Below are positions 10,917 through 21,432 of a stretch of DNA of 64,000 nucleotides, one piece after another. How positions within the stretch are numbered: the first letter of the stretch is position 1; each line of letters opens with the position of its first letter. Both the position numbers and the translations under genes were made by a program. Origin of the DNA: Hexactinellida sp. DTS-2022 (Eukaryota > Porifera > Hexactinellida); the NCBI GenBank assembly GCA_028753945.1, contig JAPNXP010000017.1, forward strand, positions 1,550,001 to 1,614,000, given 5' to 3'. The notes under the pieces were generated by a model. It worked only from the letters and a program-made list of their open reading frames with translations. It was not told where the DNA came from and did not search any database.

Positions 10917-13604
10917 CTATAAGTCAAAGTCCATAATAACGAGTCGAGTCTCTTCAGTGCCGTGTCGACTGCCAACAGCCGCGACCAGTCGCTTCTGATC
11001 CGCGTGGATTCTCCAGACGACCCCGCCCGAGCCCTGGCTCTTCAGTTGGATTAAATTCCTTACGAACTCACCCGTAGTCAAGTCCCACAGCTTCACAGTG
11101 CCGTCATCCGATGACGTCACTACGAAGGGGTCGACTAGCTGTACACACGTGACCGCACTCTTGTGCATATCTTTCCCCTGCAGTCCCATATTGAGCTCCC
11201 CGTTCCCGGTGTCCCATATCTTGACGGTGCTGTCGGCATTCCCAGATACGAGGATTCTGTCCGTGAGGGACATGCTGCTGGTCAGGCTGCGGTGCCCAAC
11301 TAAGTCGTGCAGCAAACTCCCTGTTCTCACGTCCCACACCTAATCAGTGATCACAGTAATAAATTCTAAACCGCCTTTATAAGCACTAGGATAGCTACTG
11401 TTATAAGGAGCCGTTAAACTGTTACGTAACGAAATTCTAGAAAAATCAGATACCCCTACCTATGTCACGCTTTTTGACCAGTTTGCAATACAAATAGATG
11501 GTCTGTCACATATTGCTTAATAATATCCTTTGGGAGCGTTACGTAACGTTTGCACGTCTCCTAACCTGTACACCTAACTACCTTTATAATAGTGTCCAGA
11601 GACCCTGATATGATCCGCTCTCCATCGAACTCGAGTGAGTACACCCTGTTAGCGTGTCCCTGCAGAGTGTGCAGACACTCCGCTGTAGACGGAGACCAGA
11701 CTTTAACCGTCCAATCGTAGCCCCCGCTCACTACGAACTCTCCGTTGTACTTAACGCACCTCACTGCAGCCGTGTGTCCGTTAAGAGTATGCTTGCACTC
11801 TCCTACATTGATGTACGTAGTTAGTAGGGAGAAACAGGATAATATACAGTAAACCCCTGTTATAACGAAACTCCCGTTATAACGTTCACTCTATTTGGTA
11901 CACTGCGTGTCATTGTATTATACCTGTGTTTCTTCTAATACAATACACAGCTATACTAACCTGTCTTAACATTCCAAATGCGTATGGAGGAGTCCCTGGA
12001 GCCCGACACCACCACCTTCCCGTGCAGACTGACACACCTCACAGTGGAGGTGTGTCCCTCCAGCACGTGCAGACAGGTCCCGCTCTTAACGTCCCACACC
12101 CGAAGGCTCCGGTCGGTGCTCCCAGACACCACGATGTTACCGTCGAACTCCGAGCACCAAACCCCCCCTGTGTGTCCGTTAAGCGTAGAGACGCACTTGA
12201 GAGAGGATATGGACCACAGCTTGAGAGTGTTGTCGTCCGACCCGCTCACGATGAGATCCCCTTTCACCTGCAGACAGGTTATAACACTGTCGTCGTGTCC
12301 CTTTAGGATCTTAGGCGGCTTGTCAGAGTGCATCCAGTTGTTCTGGATAGACTTCTTAGCGAGGAACAGCTGTTTGTACTTGTTAGCAGGTCCAAACAGC
12401 GCATAACTGTACAAACAATGCAATAATAATAATAAATGCACAAGTACAGTAAACTCCCGTTATAACGAAGTCGGATATAACGAAATACCCGCTTATAACG
12501 GAATGGAGATTCCCCCAGAGCACTAAATGCATTAATTATTATCCGCTTATACCGAATATGCAGATATAACGAAGGAATTACAGGTCCCAATCACTTCGTT
12601 ATAACGAGAGTGACTATAAGGTAAGGTTGCTCACCATTGCTTACTGACAGAGGCTATCTTCTTGAACGCGTTTGAGTGCGTGATGGACTTGTACAGAGAC
12701 AGCTGGGAGCACTTGTTGCGCCAGAGCAGCAGGTCGCTGCACATGGGGTACCACTGCTTTGAGGTGAGGGAGGCCACCAAGAGGTCCTCCGGGGCCAGGT
12801 AGGAGAGGATGTGCAGGGCCAGCTCTCTGGGGAGGTTCCGTATGAAGTCCCGAGAGAGCTCCGGGCTTATCAGCTCCACCAGCTCCAGGATGCGCACCGG
12901 CTGACACCTGGGGACAGCGTAGTTACAAGGAATACATTACGGGGTGCTCGCCTTATAACACCTGCTCTAATAACATATTGCTATTTTAGCAAATTAGTCC
13001 CAAGTGAGCATTTAATGTTAATTATGTTCCTCTAATAGCAAGTTCGTCTATTAGCTAGCAAAATTCGTACAAAATGCGACTTGCTACGAATTCCCCTAGC
13101 CTATGCAAATGTATGTAATTGACTCTAGTTAATAAGGATTCCCTGAAGATAATATGAACACATTTCGACGGTCCCTGGTGTTCGTATATAGAGTCTATTG
13201 TATTACGAATAGTACCTGGGTACTAGCATACTGAGTGCAATAGACTGTTTGGAGTTAGAGAACTGCTCGAACTGTCGCACCCACTCTTCAATCTGTGGAG
13301 TCTTATCTTCCACGCTGACTAATTCCGCTGTGGGGCCTGGCTTTACACCTGAATGCACCTCTGTTTGATCCTGGGGGAGGGAGGCAGGAATTTTCTTGTC
13401 CTCTCTCCTCTTTTTAACATTCCTCTGTTGCGAGGGAGCCACTGGGCTTAGCGGAGCGTCCCGCCTCTTAGCGCGTGCGGTTAACTTGGGAGTCAGCTGC
13501 GCTTCTGCGTTGGTAGTGACGTCATTAGCGAGATCCTTCTTGATCTGTCTGTTCCTGCAGCGCTCTGTGCGAGGGGATACTAAGTCTGAGGATTTAGATT
13601 GCAT
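10917..13604 (-). CDS. FBXW7: F-box/WD40 protein FBXW7 (SCF substrate receptor), 5 exons
   Basis: Exons: 13604-13216, 12907-12635, 12406-11961, 11802-11582, 11339-10917. They give about 583 residues. FBXW7 recruits phosphorylated Notch, cyclin E, Myc and others to the SCF ubiquitin ligase. Exon 1 encodes a basic disordered N-terminus and the dimerisation helix ([13 protein letters not shown]). Exon 2 encodes the F-box ([19 protein letters not shown], exact FBXW7 spacing). Exons 3-5 encode the WD40 propeller ([14 protein letters not shown] onward) and the diagnostic C-terminus ([27 protein letters not shown]). The three phosphodegron-binding arginines of human FBXW7 (R465, R479, R505) correspond to Arg in STDRSL, STVRCV and GSRDSS, all conserved. 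The start was placed at the ATG at 13604 because the frame upstream opens only with TTG. Confidence 0.96.
11405..11565 (+). repeat. Dispersed element with GTTACGTAACG ends, copy 1 (FBXW7 intron 4)
   Basis: Shares TATGTCACGCTTTT, ATGGTCTGTCACA..ATTG and GAGCGTTACGTAACGTTTG with 58207-58360 in a DGAT1 intron, in the same order. The palindrome CGTTACGTAACG occurs near both ends of this copy. Confidence 0.65.
11845..11893. repeat. Short TIR element in FBXW7 intron 3
   Basis: TACAGTAAACCCCTGTTATAACG is followed almost at once by CGTTATAACGTTCACTCTA. It looks like the two ends of a CAGT/TATAACG-family MITE with most of the interior deleted. Confidence 0.65.
12445..12617. repeat. MITE in FBXW7 intron 2, TATAACG family
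   Basis: The left TIR TACAGTAAACTCCCGTTATAACGA pairs with the right end TCGTTATAACGAGAGTGACTATA. The element fills most of the 228-bp intron and resembles 15882-16064 (shared AGAGCACTAA..TTAAT interior). Confidence 0.8.
13060..13204. repeat. MITE-derived sequence in FBXW7 intron 1
   Basis: Contains CCTAGCCTATGCAAATG and GGTCCCTGGTGTTCGTAT followed by AGAGTCTATTGTA. This matches the right half of the element at 30283-30437. The left TIR is not clear. Confidence 0.55.
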
Positions 13605-13927
13605 TCTACTGTGGAACAACTAATATGTACACAGTATGTATATCGTATTATATGTGTGTATATGTATATGAATATATGGCAAGTTGATATTGTCTAAATT
13701 AACGAATGCAAGCAGGCAGAGATGGAGTTCGACGTAACATGTTTTTTGGTTTCGGTGCAATTAATTAATCGGTATATGATAGGGATAGCAGTATAAAGTA
13801 CAGAATTCAGGCTAACTATGTCTGTCAAAACTAAGGCACATCTTTGTAAAATTTTGGTCTCATTCGAATTTAATGCAATTTGCAAACTAGCAAAGTGTAT
13901 CGCGAATTATTAATTAAAAAAAGGACT

Positions 13928-14866
13928 TCACAACTTTAACGATTGGTCATTGCTGAGTTCGATCAGCTCCTGTCTCCATCCAGCTGCCAGCATTAGTCTC
14001 CTAACAACAATAACAATATCTCCCTCCAGGATGTGGTCAGAGGGTCTGTCTCTGCTTACGTAGGAGAAGGGAGGTACCACGGTTCTGTTAATCAACACGC
14101 GGGGCACCTGTTGAGAGGGAGAATGCACCAGGTTGCCGAAAGGCTGCACCTCTAAAGAAGTTCCTGCGACTAATAGCAAGTCGCATTCCTTAAAATCACT
14201 GGATTGGAGTGAGAAGAACCGAGAGGGGAGGTTTTCCCTGAACATAACAACATCTGGTTTCACATTCCCAGAACACGAATTCTCTTCACAAACAATCGGT
14301 AACTGGTCATTCAATATCTTTGATTTCACCGCCTCAATATCGTATGGTTTGCCACACAAGGCACATGACGCTGAGCTAAACCCCCCGTGCGCTGCTACAA
14401 GCTTATCCGGACTCAGACCCGCTAACAGCTCTAGTCCGTCGATATTCTGAGTGTACACTCGGAGGAGAATATGCCTGTCCTGAAGAAGCTTGAGAAAGTG
14501 GTGGGCTAGACAAGGCGCATATTTGCCGGGGTAAATATCCTTGCAGAACTGATAGAAAGGCGTTGGGTTTTGATTAAAATAATTCAAATCGAAAATAGCT
14601 TCCGGATAAGGCAGATTGTATTTCTGCAGATTATCGTATAGGCCAGTACCCGGGGTTCTGAAGTCCGGGATGCCAGAAGCAGTGCTGAGACCAGCCCCCA
14701 CCAGACATACAATGTTCCTATACCGGAGCTCTCCCAGCTGTTTCAACAGCTGTAGAACGGTTTGAGGAGCATTGTCGTGCGAGTATTTCTTATGGAGAAG
14801 CGGGTTTGTGTGTAAAGTAGCCCGAATACCCAATATATAATTGTACCGAATAAGAATCCTAATCAT
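13928..14866 (-). CDS. SIRT3: NAD-dependent protein deacylase, SIRT3-like sirtuin, probably mitochondrial
   Basis: A single exon. The first ATG is at 14866 (312 residues); the open frame further upstream has no ATG. Sirtuins remove acyl groups from lysine using NAD. NAD-site motifs are VGAGLSTASGIPDFR, TQNIDGLE and the catalytic His of AAHGGF, followed by GTSLEVQPF and LINR. The block GLYDNLQKYNLPYPEAIFDL is the SIRT3/SIRT2-class signature and places it next to SIRT3. The zinc module has CALC followed by a widened second pair, C-x4-C (VCEENSC). The N-terminus MIRILIRYNYILGIRATLH is basic and free of acidic residues, as expected for a mitochondrial presequence (inference). It lies 323 bp downstream of the FBXW7 start on the same strand. 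Confidence 0.9.
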   Translation of the reverse strand: MIRILIRYNYILGIRATLHTNPLLHKKYSHDNAPQTVLQLLKQLGELRYRNIVCLVGAGLSTASGIPDFRTPGTGLYDNLQKYNLPYPEAIFDLNYFNQNPTPFYQFCKDIYPGKYAPCLAHHFLKLLQDRHILLRVYTQNIDGLELLAGLSPDKLVAAHGGFSSASCALCGKPYDIEAVKSKILNDQLPIVCEENSCSGNVKPDVVMFRENLPSRFFSLQSSDFKECDLLLVAGTSLEVQPFGNLVHSPSQQVPRVLINRTVVPPFSYVSRDRPSDHILEGDIVIVVRRLMLAAGWRQELIELSNDQSLKL

Positions 14867-15110
14867 CCTAACTAAACTCCCGGAAATATATTTGTATACC
14901 GTACTTATATATAAATATGAAATTATGTTATCAAATAACACATATTTGTTATTTTGGTATAAATCATTTGCGATAAATCATCTAAATCATTTATCATTTG
15001 CGAGCGAAAAGATCATTATTATTATCATAAAATAATTAATCAATAACAACTTATCTTTTTGTAAAGATGAAAATAACTTGAAGAAATAAATTATAAAGAA
15101 ATTCAAGTGG

Positions 15111-15206
15111 TATATGTGTTACAGTTTATGGACGTGCCTGGTGTATCCCCGTGCACACTGGTGTACCCGCGTGCACACCAGGACTTTCCATAAACTGCAA
15201 CATATG
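15111..15206. repeat. Long hairpin repeat
   Basis: The left arm ATGTGTTACAGTTTATGGA..CCTGGTGT pairs with the right arm ACACCAGG..TCCATAAACTGCAACATAT around a GTGCACACTGGTGTACCC core. This forms a near-complete hairpin of about 95 bp. Confidence 0.8.
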
Positions 15207-15406
15207 TGCGAAAAATTTTTGTATAATTATTCATAAATACATGTCTGTTGTCAAAACAAATGTTGAAATTCTCAGAGAATCAAGCAATAATTGTAAACTA
15301 GAACCATTGATTCGGTGAGAAAACGAGAAAATATTATTTACATGACAATCGCATTGGAGAGTGAAAAGATTGTCTTCGTTATAAGCAGTAACGTTAGCAA
15401 TTGTTT

Positions 15407-15702
15407 CAGTGCTCGACAAATTAGGTGGTTTGGTGGCTTTAGCCACCAAAAATCTTATTTAAGTCACCAAATTTTGCCTTTGGTGGCTTAGCTAATCCAC
15501 CATAAATTGTGGATTATTTTATTTTGTGTAGATTATATTTTCGTTGCATTATTTGTTATTTATATTAGTGTTGTTTTACGGCATCATTGTTTGTTAAGCC
15601 ATCATTGGTTTGTTAAACCGCCGTTGTTTATTCTTTAACCACCAGAAAAAGTGATGTGGTGGTTAATCAGCCACCATCAAAATTTCATTTTGTCGAGCAC
15701 TG
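15407..15702. mobile_element. Non-autonomous hAT-like element with 8-bp target duplication
   Basis: A 296-bp element bounded by perfect TIRs CAGTGCTCGACAAA / TTTGTCGAGCACTG. It is flanked by the direct repeat AATTGTTT (15399-15406 and 15703-15710). An 8-bp duplication with CAG..CTG ends is typical of the hAT superfamily. The interior carries several GGTGGCT / AGCCACC subterminal repeats. It has no coding capacity. Confidence 0.9.
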
Positions 15703-15881
15703 AATTGTTTGCTACGTTACTTCATACCCCAATGCTCGAAAGAGAGTGTCCTCATAAATGGAATAAATTAATTGAACACAATGTATTTGAATCTAGTAAT
15801 GTAATATTATAGTAGACTATATAGTATCTAGTTCTAGTCCTGAATGAATAAATTAGAAAGTTATTTTCAAGTGGTATGAAG

Positions 15882-16064
15882 TATAGTGAACTCTCGTTAT
15901 AACGAAGTGCTTGGGACATGTAAATCCCTTCTTTATATCTGGATATTCGTTATAAGCGGATACTAATTAATTAATGCAATTAGTGCTCTAGGGGGAAATC
16001 TCCATTTTATGATAAGCGGGTATTTCGTTATATCAGTTATAAGTTATAACGGGAGTTCACTGTA
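15882..16064. repeat. MITE, TATAACG family
   Basis: The left TIR AGTGAACTCTCGTTATAACGA pairs with the right TTATAACGGGAGTTCACTGTA. The interior includes GTTATAAGCGGATA and AGTGCTCTAGGGGGAAATC, shared in part with the FBXW7 intron-2 copy. Confidence 0.8.
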
Positions 16065-16130
16065 ATACAACGAATAAAATATATTGAATACATTATATAT
16101 TCCCGTAGTTAATTAATTTTAAGTCGAATA

Positions 16131-16308
16131 CCGGTGTAAGCGCGTTATGGTGACCCCCAGCGTTTTATGCCCCATCCCTAAATCGCTAGCATTTTGGGGC
16201 CCCCTGGGCTTTAAAACACTAGCGATATGGGGATGGGGGACCCAAAACGCTAGGGCTTTAGGGACTGGGCCCCTAAAACGCTGGGTCCCTAAAACGCGCT
16301 TACATAGG
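16131..16308. repeat. Inverted-repeat element, AAAACGCT/GGG-rich
   Basis: The ends GTGTAAGCGCGTT / AACGCGCTTACAT are inverted. The interior repeats AAAACGCTGGG, CGCTAG and GGGGCCC on both strands. It is locally GC-rich against an AT-rich background. Confidence 0.75.
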
Positions 16309-16706
16309 GGTTGAATGTAGTATACCCAACTCACCTCATCAACTTTAGTACATATGCGATCATCTAACAAATTGATTGATGACAAAGTAACTTGGAAATG
16401 TTTTTATATTCAAGTTTTGAGATGACAGAATCGCATTTTGGGGCTGCATACACTTTTATGCACTTGAAACGATCATTTATTTATAAGGAATCACTACTTT
16501 TCAATTGTATAATCGTATTATAATGGAAAAGTATATGGTGCATATAAATATTTCTTCCTAACCTGGGGCCATTCAAGTGGGACTGAAGCTCCCTTGCCCC
16601 ATGTTCCTACGCCCCTGATATGTCAAGGTTTCCGCGCGTGATACTTATGACAGGACTTTGAATAATTCAAATAATTGTCTTGATTTAGTTTGATTTTCCT
16701 ACAAAA

Positions 16707-18479
16707 ATGCCCAAAAGTAATAGGAAGGACAGCAAGGGCAAAAAAACAAGGTCACTAAACCTCGCAAAAGGCATGCGTAAATCTGATCTAAATAAAAGAA
16801 TCAAATTATTACGATCTTTATCTAAACAACAACAACAAGGACAAATTTCAGATCCACAAGACCCAGAGATAGAAACAGCTGATACTACAGTTGCTTCTCC
16901 TGTGACTAACAATGGAATAGAAATAAATATAACAGAACCTCTAACAAACACAGAAAGTATAAACTCAGATGACGTAACAACATCACACTCAGACTCGAGT
17001 TACCTCTTCTCCTCCCTGGAAGACAGTGTTAGCGAAAAGACACTGAAAGGTATCCAGGATATGGGATTCTCTCGCATGACTGAGATACAGCACAAGGCGA
17101 TACGCCCCCTCCTCTCCGGTTCTGATCTAATGGGCGCCGCTAAGACCGGATCTGGTAAAACGCTAGCATTTCTAATCCCAGTGATAGAACTGCTCTACAA
17201 ACTCAAGTTCAACCCGCGTCGCGGCACCGGCGCTATCGTCATATCTCCCACGCGGGAGCTCTCTCTGCAGACGTTCGGCGTGACGTCAGAGCTCATGAAG
17301 CACCACAGCCAGACCTACGGCCTCGTAATGGGCGGGGCGAACCGACGTACAGAGGTAGACAAGCTCTGCAAAGGTGTGAACCTCCTGATCGCCACTCCGG
17401 GCCGACTGCTTGATCACCTGCACAGCACGAATGGGTTCCTGTTCCACAACCTCAAGTGTCTGATTATCGACGAGGCAGACCGCATCATGGAGATCGGGTT
17501 CGAGGAGGAGATGAAGCAGATAATCAGGATCCTCCCGTCTGAGAACCGACAGACCATGCTCTTCTCCGCCACGCAAACCAAGAACGTGCGGGACCTGGTC
17601 ACGCTATCTCTCAAGACAAGTCCCGTGTACGTTGGTGTTGACGACAACGCGGTCAGCTCTACGGTGGAGGGGCTGCAGCAGGGGTACATCGTGGTACCCT
17701 CCGAGGTCCGGTTTCTGCTCCTGTTCACATTCCTGAAGCGAAACGCCGGAAAGAAAGTAATGGTGTTCTTCTCCTCCTGCAACGCCGTTAAATTCCACTC
17801 TGAGCTCCTGAACTACATCGAGATTAAAGTTATGGACATCCATGGTAAGCAGAAGCAGCAGAAGCGGACTACAACCTTCTACGAGTTCTGCCAAGCGGAG
17901 ACCGCCACGCTCCTATGCACCGATGTCGCTGCTAGGGGACTGGACATTCCGCAGGTGGACTGGATTGTGCAGTTCGACCCTCCTGACGACCCTAAGGAGT
18001 ACATACACCGCGTGGGCAGGACGGCCCGGGGCGAGGGGGCGAGGGGGAACGCCCTCCTGTTCCTGTTGCCAGAGGAAGTCGTGTTTCTGAGGTACCTGAG
18101 ACAGGCTAAGGTCCCACTCAGCGAGTACGAATTCGACAAAAGCAAGATCTATAACATCCAATCTCAGCTGGAGAAGCTGATCAGTAAGAACTACTTCCTG
18201 CACAGGTCTGCTAAGGACGCGTACAGGTCCTACCTACAGGCGTACGCGTCACACTCACTCAAATCAGTGTTCAACGTAGGGAGAATCAACCTGCAGACAG
18301 TAGCGAAGGCATTCGGGTTCACAGTTCCCCCCACAGTTAACCTGAAGGTGTACAGCAGCAAGAGCGACAGACCGAGGAAGCGGCTGAGTCAGGCCGGGTA
18401 CCAGGGCAGCGGGAGGAAGGCCAGGAGGAACTTTGTTTACAAAGACAAAACCAAGAAAGATAGTAACTATATGAGGTGA
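16707..18479 (+). CDS. DDX18: DEAD-box RNA helicase DDX18 (Has1)
   Basis: A single exon of 590 residues. DDX18/Has1 is a nucleolar ATP-dependent RNA helicase needed for early 60S (and in yeast 40S) ribosome assembly. A Lys/Ser-rich N-terminus of about 105 residues precedes the core. Helicase motifs in order: GFSRMTEIQ (Q motif), AKTGSGKT (I), SPTREL (Ia), ATPGRLLDH (Ib), DEAD (II), SATQ (III), then [21 protein letters not shown] (V) and HRVGRTARG (VI). The C-terminal segment with [14 protein letters not shown] and [10 protein letters not shown] is the extension characteristic of DDX18. It ends in a basic tail. Codon use is GC-rich compared with the flanks. Confidence 0.97.
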   Translation: MPKSNRKDSKGKKTRSLNLAKGMRKSDLNKRIKLLRSLSKQQQQGQISDPQDPEIETADTTVASPVTNNGIEINITEPLTNTESINSDDVTTSHSDSSYLFSSLEDSVSEKTLKGIQDMGFSRMTEIQHKAIRPLLSGSDLMGAAKTGSGKTLAFLIPVIELLYKLKFNPRRGTGAIVISPTRELSLQTFGVTSELMKHHSQTYGLVMGGANRRTEVDKLCKGVNLLIATPGRLLDHLHSTNGFLFHNLKCLIIDEADRIMEIGFEEEMKQIIRILPSENRQTMLFSATQTKNVRDLVTLSLKTSPVYVGVDDNAVSSTVEGLQQGYIVVPSEVRFLLLFTFLKRNAGKKVMVFFSSCNAVKFHSELLNYIEIKVMDIHGKQKQQKRTTTFYEFCQAETATLLCTDVAARGLDIPQVDWIVQFDPPDDPKEYIHRVGRTARGEGARGNALLFLLPEEVVFLRYLRQAKVPLSEYEFDKSKIYNIQSQLEKLISKNYFLHRSAKDAYRSYLQAYASHSLKSVFNVGRINLQTVAKAFGFTVPPTVNLKVYSSKSDRPRKRLSQAGYQGSGRKARRNFVYKDKTKKDSNYMR

Positions 18480-18819
18480 TGCTAGGTATTGGTTGTTAGG
18501 CAAATTGTATTTCAATCTCTGACTACTGTTCTGATTCTATTTTCACTTAGTTTATAACTACAGTAGACTCTCGTTATACGATTACCAAAGGACTGTCTAA
18601 ATTTATTCGTATTAACCGGAGTTCTTGCAAGCATTTGTATTAGATAGGAGAATTAAACTTTGCAGCTTTGTACTCCTTAATTAATTAACTGATATTTCGT
18701 CTAATCCTTGTTCGTTTTAGAGTTTACTGTAATAGCGATTCTCTCGTAATTATTAATTGCAAACTATTTAATTGAACCCAGTCTTTACTAAGCTCAGCTA
18801 ACTAGCTACTGACAGCAGA
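18480..18819. other. Spacer upstream of eL42
   Basis: A 340-bp spacer that is half MITE (18559-18731). The final 90 bp before the eL42 ATG would hold its promoter. No motif stands out. Confidence 0.5.
18559..18731. repeat. MITE, CAGTAGACTCTCGTTATACGA family
   Basis: TACAGTAGACTCTCGTTATACG at the left is loosely mirrored by CGTTTTAGAGTTTACTGTA at the right. The interior has ATTCGTATTAACCGGAGTTC, shared with the CNK intron 1 copies. Confidence 0.65.
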
Positions 18820-19134
18820 ATGGTTAACGTGCCTAAGTTTATCCGCACCTACTGCCCGACTCTGAAGAGACACACGGTGCACAAGGTGAGTCAGTACAAG
18901 AAGGGTAAGGAGCGGTCCCTGTCTCAGGGCCGGCGCCGCTACGACCGCAAGCAGAAGGGGTACGGGGGACAGACCAAACCCATCCTCAAGAAGAAAGCCA
19001 AGACCACCAGGAAGATAGTGCTCAAGATGCAGTGCCAGGAGAGCCACAAGATGAAGCAGAAATCTCTGAAGAGATGCAAGCACTTTGAGCTGGGAGGCGA
19101 CAAGAAGAGGAAGGGACAGATGATACAGTTCTAG
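18820..19134 (+). CDS. RPL36A: 60S ribosomal protein eL42 (RPL36A/RPL44)
   Basis: A single exon of 104 residues against about 106 in human. eL42 lies at the ribosomal E site. Conserved blocks are [48 protein letters not shown] and [20 protein letters not shown]. The zinc-ribbon cysteines are altered. The first CxxC keeps only C12, since the second Cys position is Leu. The second pair keeps C72, with His76 near the place of the second Cys. So a CCCC zinc site is not intact, although C-x-H coordination is possible. An apparently identical partial copy begins right after the gap at 31146. Confidence 0.95.
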   Translation: MVNVPKFIRTYCPTLKRHTVHKVSQYKKGKERSLSQGRRRYDRKQKGYGGQTKPILKKKAKTTRKIVLKMQCQESHKMKQKSLKRCKHFELGGDKKRKGQMIQF

Positions 19135-19593
19135 CCTCCAGTCCAGTAGGAATTAGGATAATTAGTTTAGTGGATTAGTCTGTTAGTTATTGATAATAGG
19201 ATATTAATTATGCCATTAACGTAACCTTCAAGTGCTATGGGACACTAGAATACTTGGTTGTTTCACTCTGAATCTGTGTATTATACAGCAATTTGTAAAT
19301 ACGCTCCTAATCCTGGTCTGATCCAATTTCCATCGCCTAAATCACAAATTAATGTTACTGTATAGGAAAAGATTCCAATTTTTCGCGCTCCTAATTAATT
19401 TTCCCCCTAAAAGGAGCGTCTCGCGCTCCTGGATAATTCCTTGCCCTGAATGTCTGTCTAAATATTGTTTTTATTGAGTAATGTAGCTACTAGCTAGTAA
19501 TTTCCTACAATATTATCTACATAACCTGAACTCAAAAATAAAATAAAATAAAACAAGTTCGCTCTTCAAACTCTGTCCCTCTGGTTACCATAG
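19135..19593. other. Convergent spacer between eL42 and DGCR8
   Basis: Holds both 3' UTRs. A small stem is visible where CGCGCTCCTAATTAA is followed by AAAAGGAGCGTCTCGCGCTCC (about 19384-19430). A TAAAATAAAATAAAA run lies at about 19537. Nothing else is recognised. Confidence 0.5.
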
Positions 19594-21432
19594 TTACCAG
19601 AGGGTCCCTGCCTTTGCCGCTTCTTCTAGCTTTGCGTATTTCTCAGAGATAGGTTTGCCTTGCTGGAGTCGATCGCTGAGTTTTAGCATTTCAGTTCTTA
19701 GAATTTCTAGAATCTTCGTTTTCGGTTGTTCCTGCATTCCCATTGTCATCTCTCTGTACTGGGCGTGTGTGGGCATGTCCGTCTTGTCCTTCAACAGAAC
19801 TATGTTTGTGTGCAGATCTATTAGGGCGCCGAGACTGAGACTCGGGTACATTTGCTTTAGAATTTTTTGCGAAACAATGTTCTTGCCATCTCGCTTGTTC
19901 GTACAGTCCACTGACGCTTTGAATTTCCCGATTTCCAAGCTTATATAGAAAGTCTGATTCTCTTTCTCCTCCACTACGAATTCCGGTTTTTTAGCGATAA
20001 CGCTTTTCCTCTGGATGCACAGCTTAAGTATTTGGAAGGGCCGAGGTAATCCTGCGAGAATCAGCTTCTCCATTGCTGACTCATCGTCAATACTCAATTC
20101 GTACAAGTCCTTCCAATGCTTACTGAAATCGCTCGTCTTTTTATTCTGGAATTCCTGGAACTTCTGGTAGATTTGAGGACACACGAGTTTCAATGTGACC
20201 TCACAAGCTTTCTGTTTCGCTATTTTCTTAGATGTCCCATTCTCAGATGCGTAATTACTCCCTTTGAGGTTGACAGTACAAATGAATGGGTTTTGGAAGT
20301 CAGTCACTTCTCTGAAACTGTATTCAGCTCTTGTTTTCAGAAAAAACCTTGCATACTCGTCAATCAATGCCACCGGTGTTTTATTCGTCATATTTACACG
20401 CCAAACATCTTTATTCTTGTGTGTTTCCTTGAACTCTTTCGGTATCTCAATCTCTACCATATTAGGATTATCAGCTCGCTTCCCCATGTGCTCGTCTCTC
20501 TTGTAGCTCTCTACCTCCTTCTCTTCGAACTCCCACAGCTCTCTCAGGTACACCTGCACCTTGTCGTGAGACAGCGTCTGGTACTCACAGGCGTTCTTCA
20601 ATCCACACTTCTCCTCTAAAACAGCTGCGCCGCCCTTTCCCCCTAGGATCCACTCTTTCATGCAAGGCACTGAGTCCACTGGGATGAAGTGAGTACGAAT
20701 GCTCCTTATGAAAGGCAAGAAGTAGGGTCTAGACAGGGTCACAACTCGAGTTTCGGTGTGCATGTATACGGGCATCCCGCTCTTGTGCCAGACCTCAACC
20801 CACCCCTTTGGTAGCGGCATTGGCTCCTTGGGGCCCTGCGCGCATTTAGCGACCAGCTGCTTAGCTATTTGCGGGCCGGGGCATTTGCTAGAAGAAGCCT
20901 CCTCCACTATTTCCCCCTCCTCGACGTCGCTGTCCTCTGAAACCGCTCCGAACAAGTCCTCGACTCTCAGGAGCTGCTTCAGCTCTGCCTTCACGCCTGG
21001 CATAGGAAACGCTTTCTCGAACTTGTCTATTTCGTCCGGAGTGATGTAGCTGGAGGTGTTTATGTTTATCTCTCCTTCGTTGTCAGAGAGAGATCGGAAC
21101 AAGTTCGGCACGTTACAGCGACGCGAAGACTTGTTTGGCTTGCTAGAGTCGCTGTCTAGCATGGAAGAGTCGCTCAGTAGAAAGCTAGAAGGGTCTAACT
21201 GTGAAAACTCATCCACTTCGTTGTCGAAAGGAAACCCTAATCCATAGTCCGTCATTTGATCCATCGAATCAGAGAACATATTGTAGCTGTCAAACGTGTG
21301 AGAGCTCGTTGGTAGGTCGAGCTCCCTTTTATACTCGTCGCGAGGGGGAGCGGGGAATCCAAATGGTTCTTCCGACGCGAATTTTCCCTCTTGAGGGGCC
21401 ATGTAGTCTTCAAAAGGATCCTGGTCCATCAT
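19594..21432 (-). CDS. DGCR8: DGCR8/Pasha, Microprocessor RNA-binding subunit
   Basis: A single exon of 612 residues. DGCR8 binds primary microRNA hairpins and, with Drosha, starts microRNA maturation in the nucleus. The first 200 residues are acidic and disordered. A WW-like motif follows (PLPKGWVEVWHKSGMPVYMH, then RVVTLSRPYFL) within the heme-binding dimerisation region. That region keeps the Pro-Cys dipeptide (VPCMKEW) whose Cys ligates heme in human DGCR8. Two double-stranded-RNA-binding domains follow: about residues 350-425 (TPVALIDEYARFFL, then SKKIAKQKACEVTL) and about 455-545 (KLILAGLPRPFQILKLC, then GKNIVSQKILKQMYPSL). The C-terminal helix region that binds Drosha is present. The gene lies back-to-back with APH-1 across 689 bp. 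Confidence 0.96.
   Translation of the reverse strand: MMDQDPFEDYMAPQEGKFASEEPFGFPAPPRDEYKRELDLPTSSHTFDSYNMFSDSMDQMTDYGLGFPFDNEVDEFSQLDPSSFLLSDSSMLDSDSSKPNKSSRRCNVPNLFRSLSDNEGEININTSSYITPDEIDKFEKAFPMPGVKAELKQLLRVEDLFGAVSEDSDVEEGEIVEEASSSKCPGPQIAKQLVAKCAQGPKEPMPLPKGWVEVWHKSGMPVYMHTETRVVTLSRPYFLPFIRSIRTHFIPVDSVPCMKEWILGGKGGAAVLEEKCGLKNACEYQTLSHDKVQVYLRELWEFEEKEVESYKRDEHMGKRADNPNMVEIEIPKEFKETHKNKDVWRVNMTNKTPVALIDEYARFFLKTRAEYSFREVTDFQNPFICTVNLKGSNYASENGTSKKIAKQKACEVTLKLVCPQIYQKFQEFQNKKTSDFSKHWKDLYELSIDDESAMEKLILAGLPRPFQILKLCIQRKSVIAKKPEFVVEEKENQTFYISLEIGKFKASVDCTNKRDGKNIVSQKILKQMYPSLSLGALIDLHTNIVLLKDKTDMPTHAQYREMTMGMQEQPKTKILEILRTEMLKLSDRLQQGKPISEKYAKLEEAAKAGTLW

Larger units (their letters stand above)
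14867..16706. other. Spacer rich in inverted-repeat elements
   Basis: A 1.8-kb region between the divergent sirtuin and DDX18 genes. At least four separate short mobile-element relics lie here (about 15111-15206, 15407-15702, 15882-16064, 16131-16308). The last 400 bp before DDX18 shows no recognisable feature. Confidence 0.7.

Noticed and set aside
16119..16385. 88-residue minus-strand frame with a Trp-Val-Pro-His segment
   Set aside because: It lies on the inverted-repeat element at 16131-16308 and reflects its repeats.
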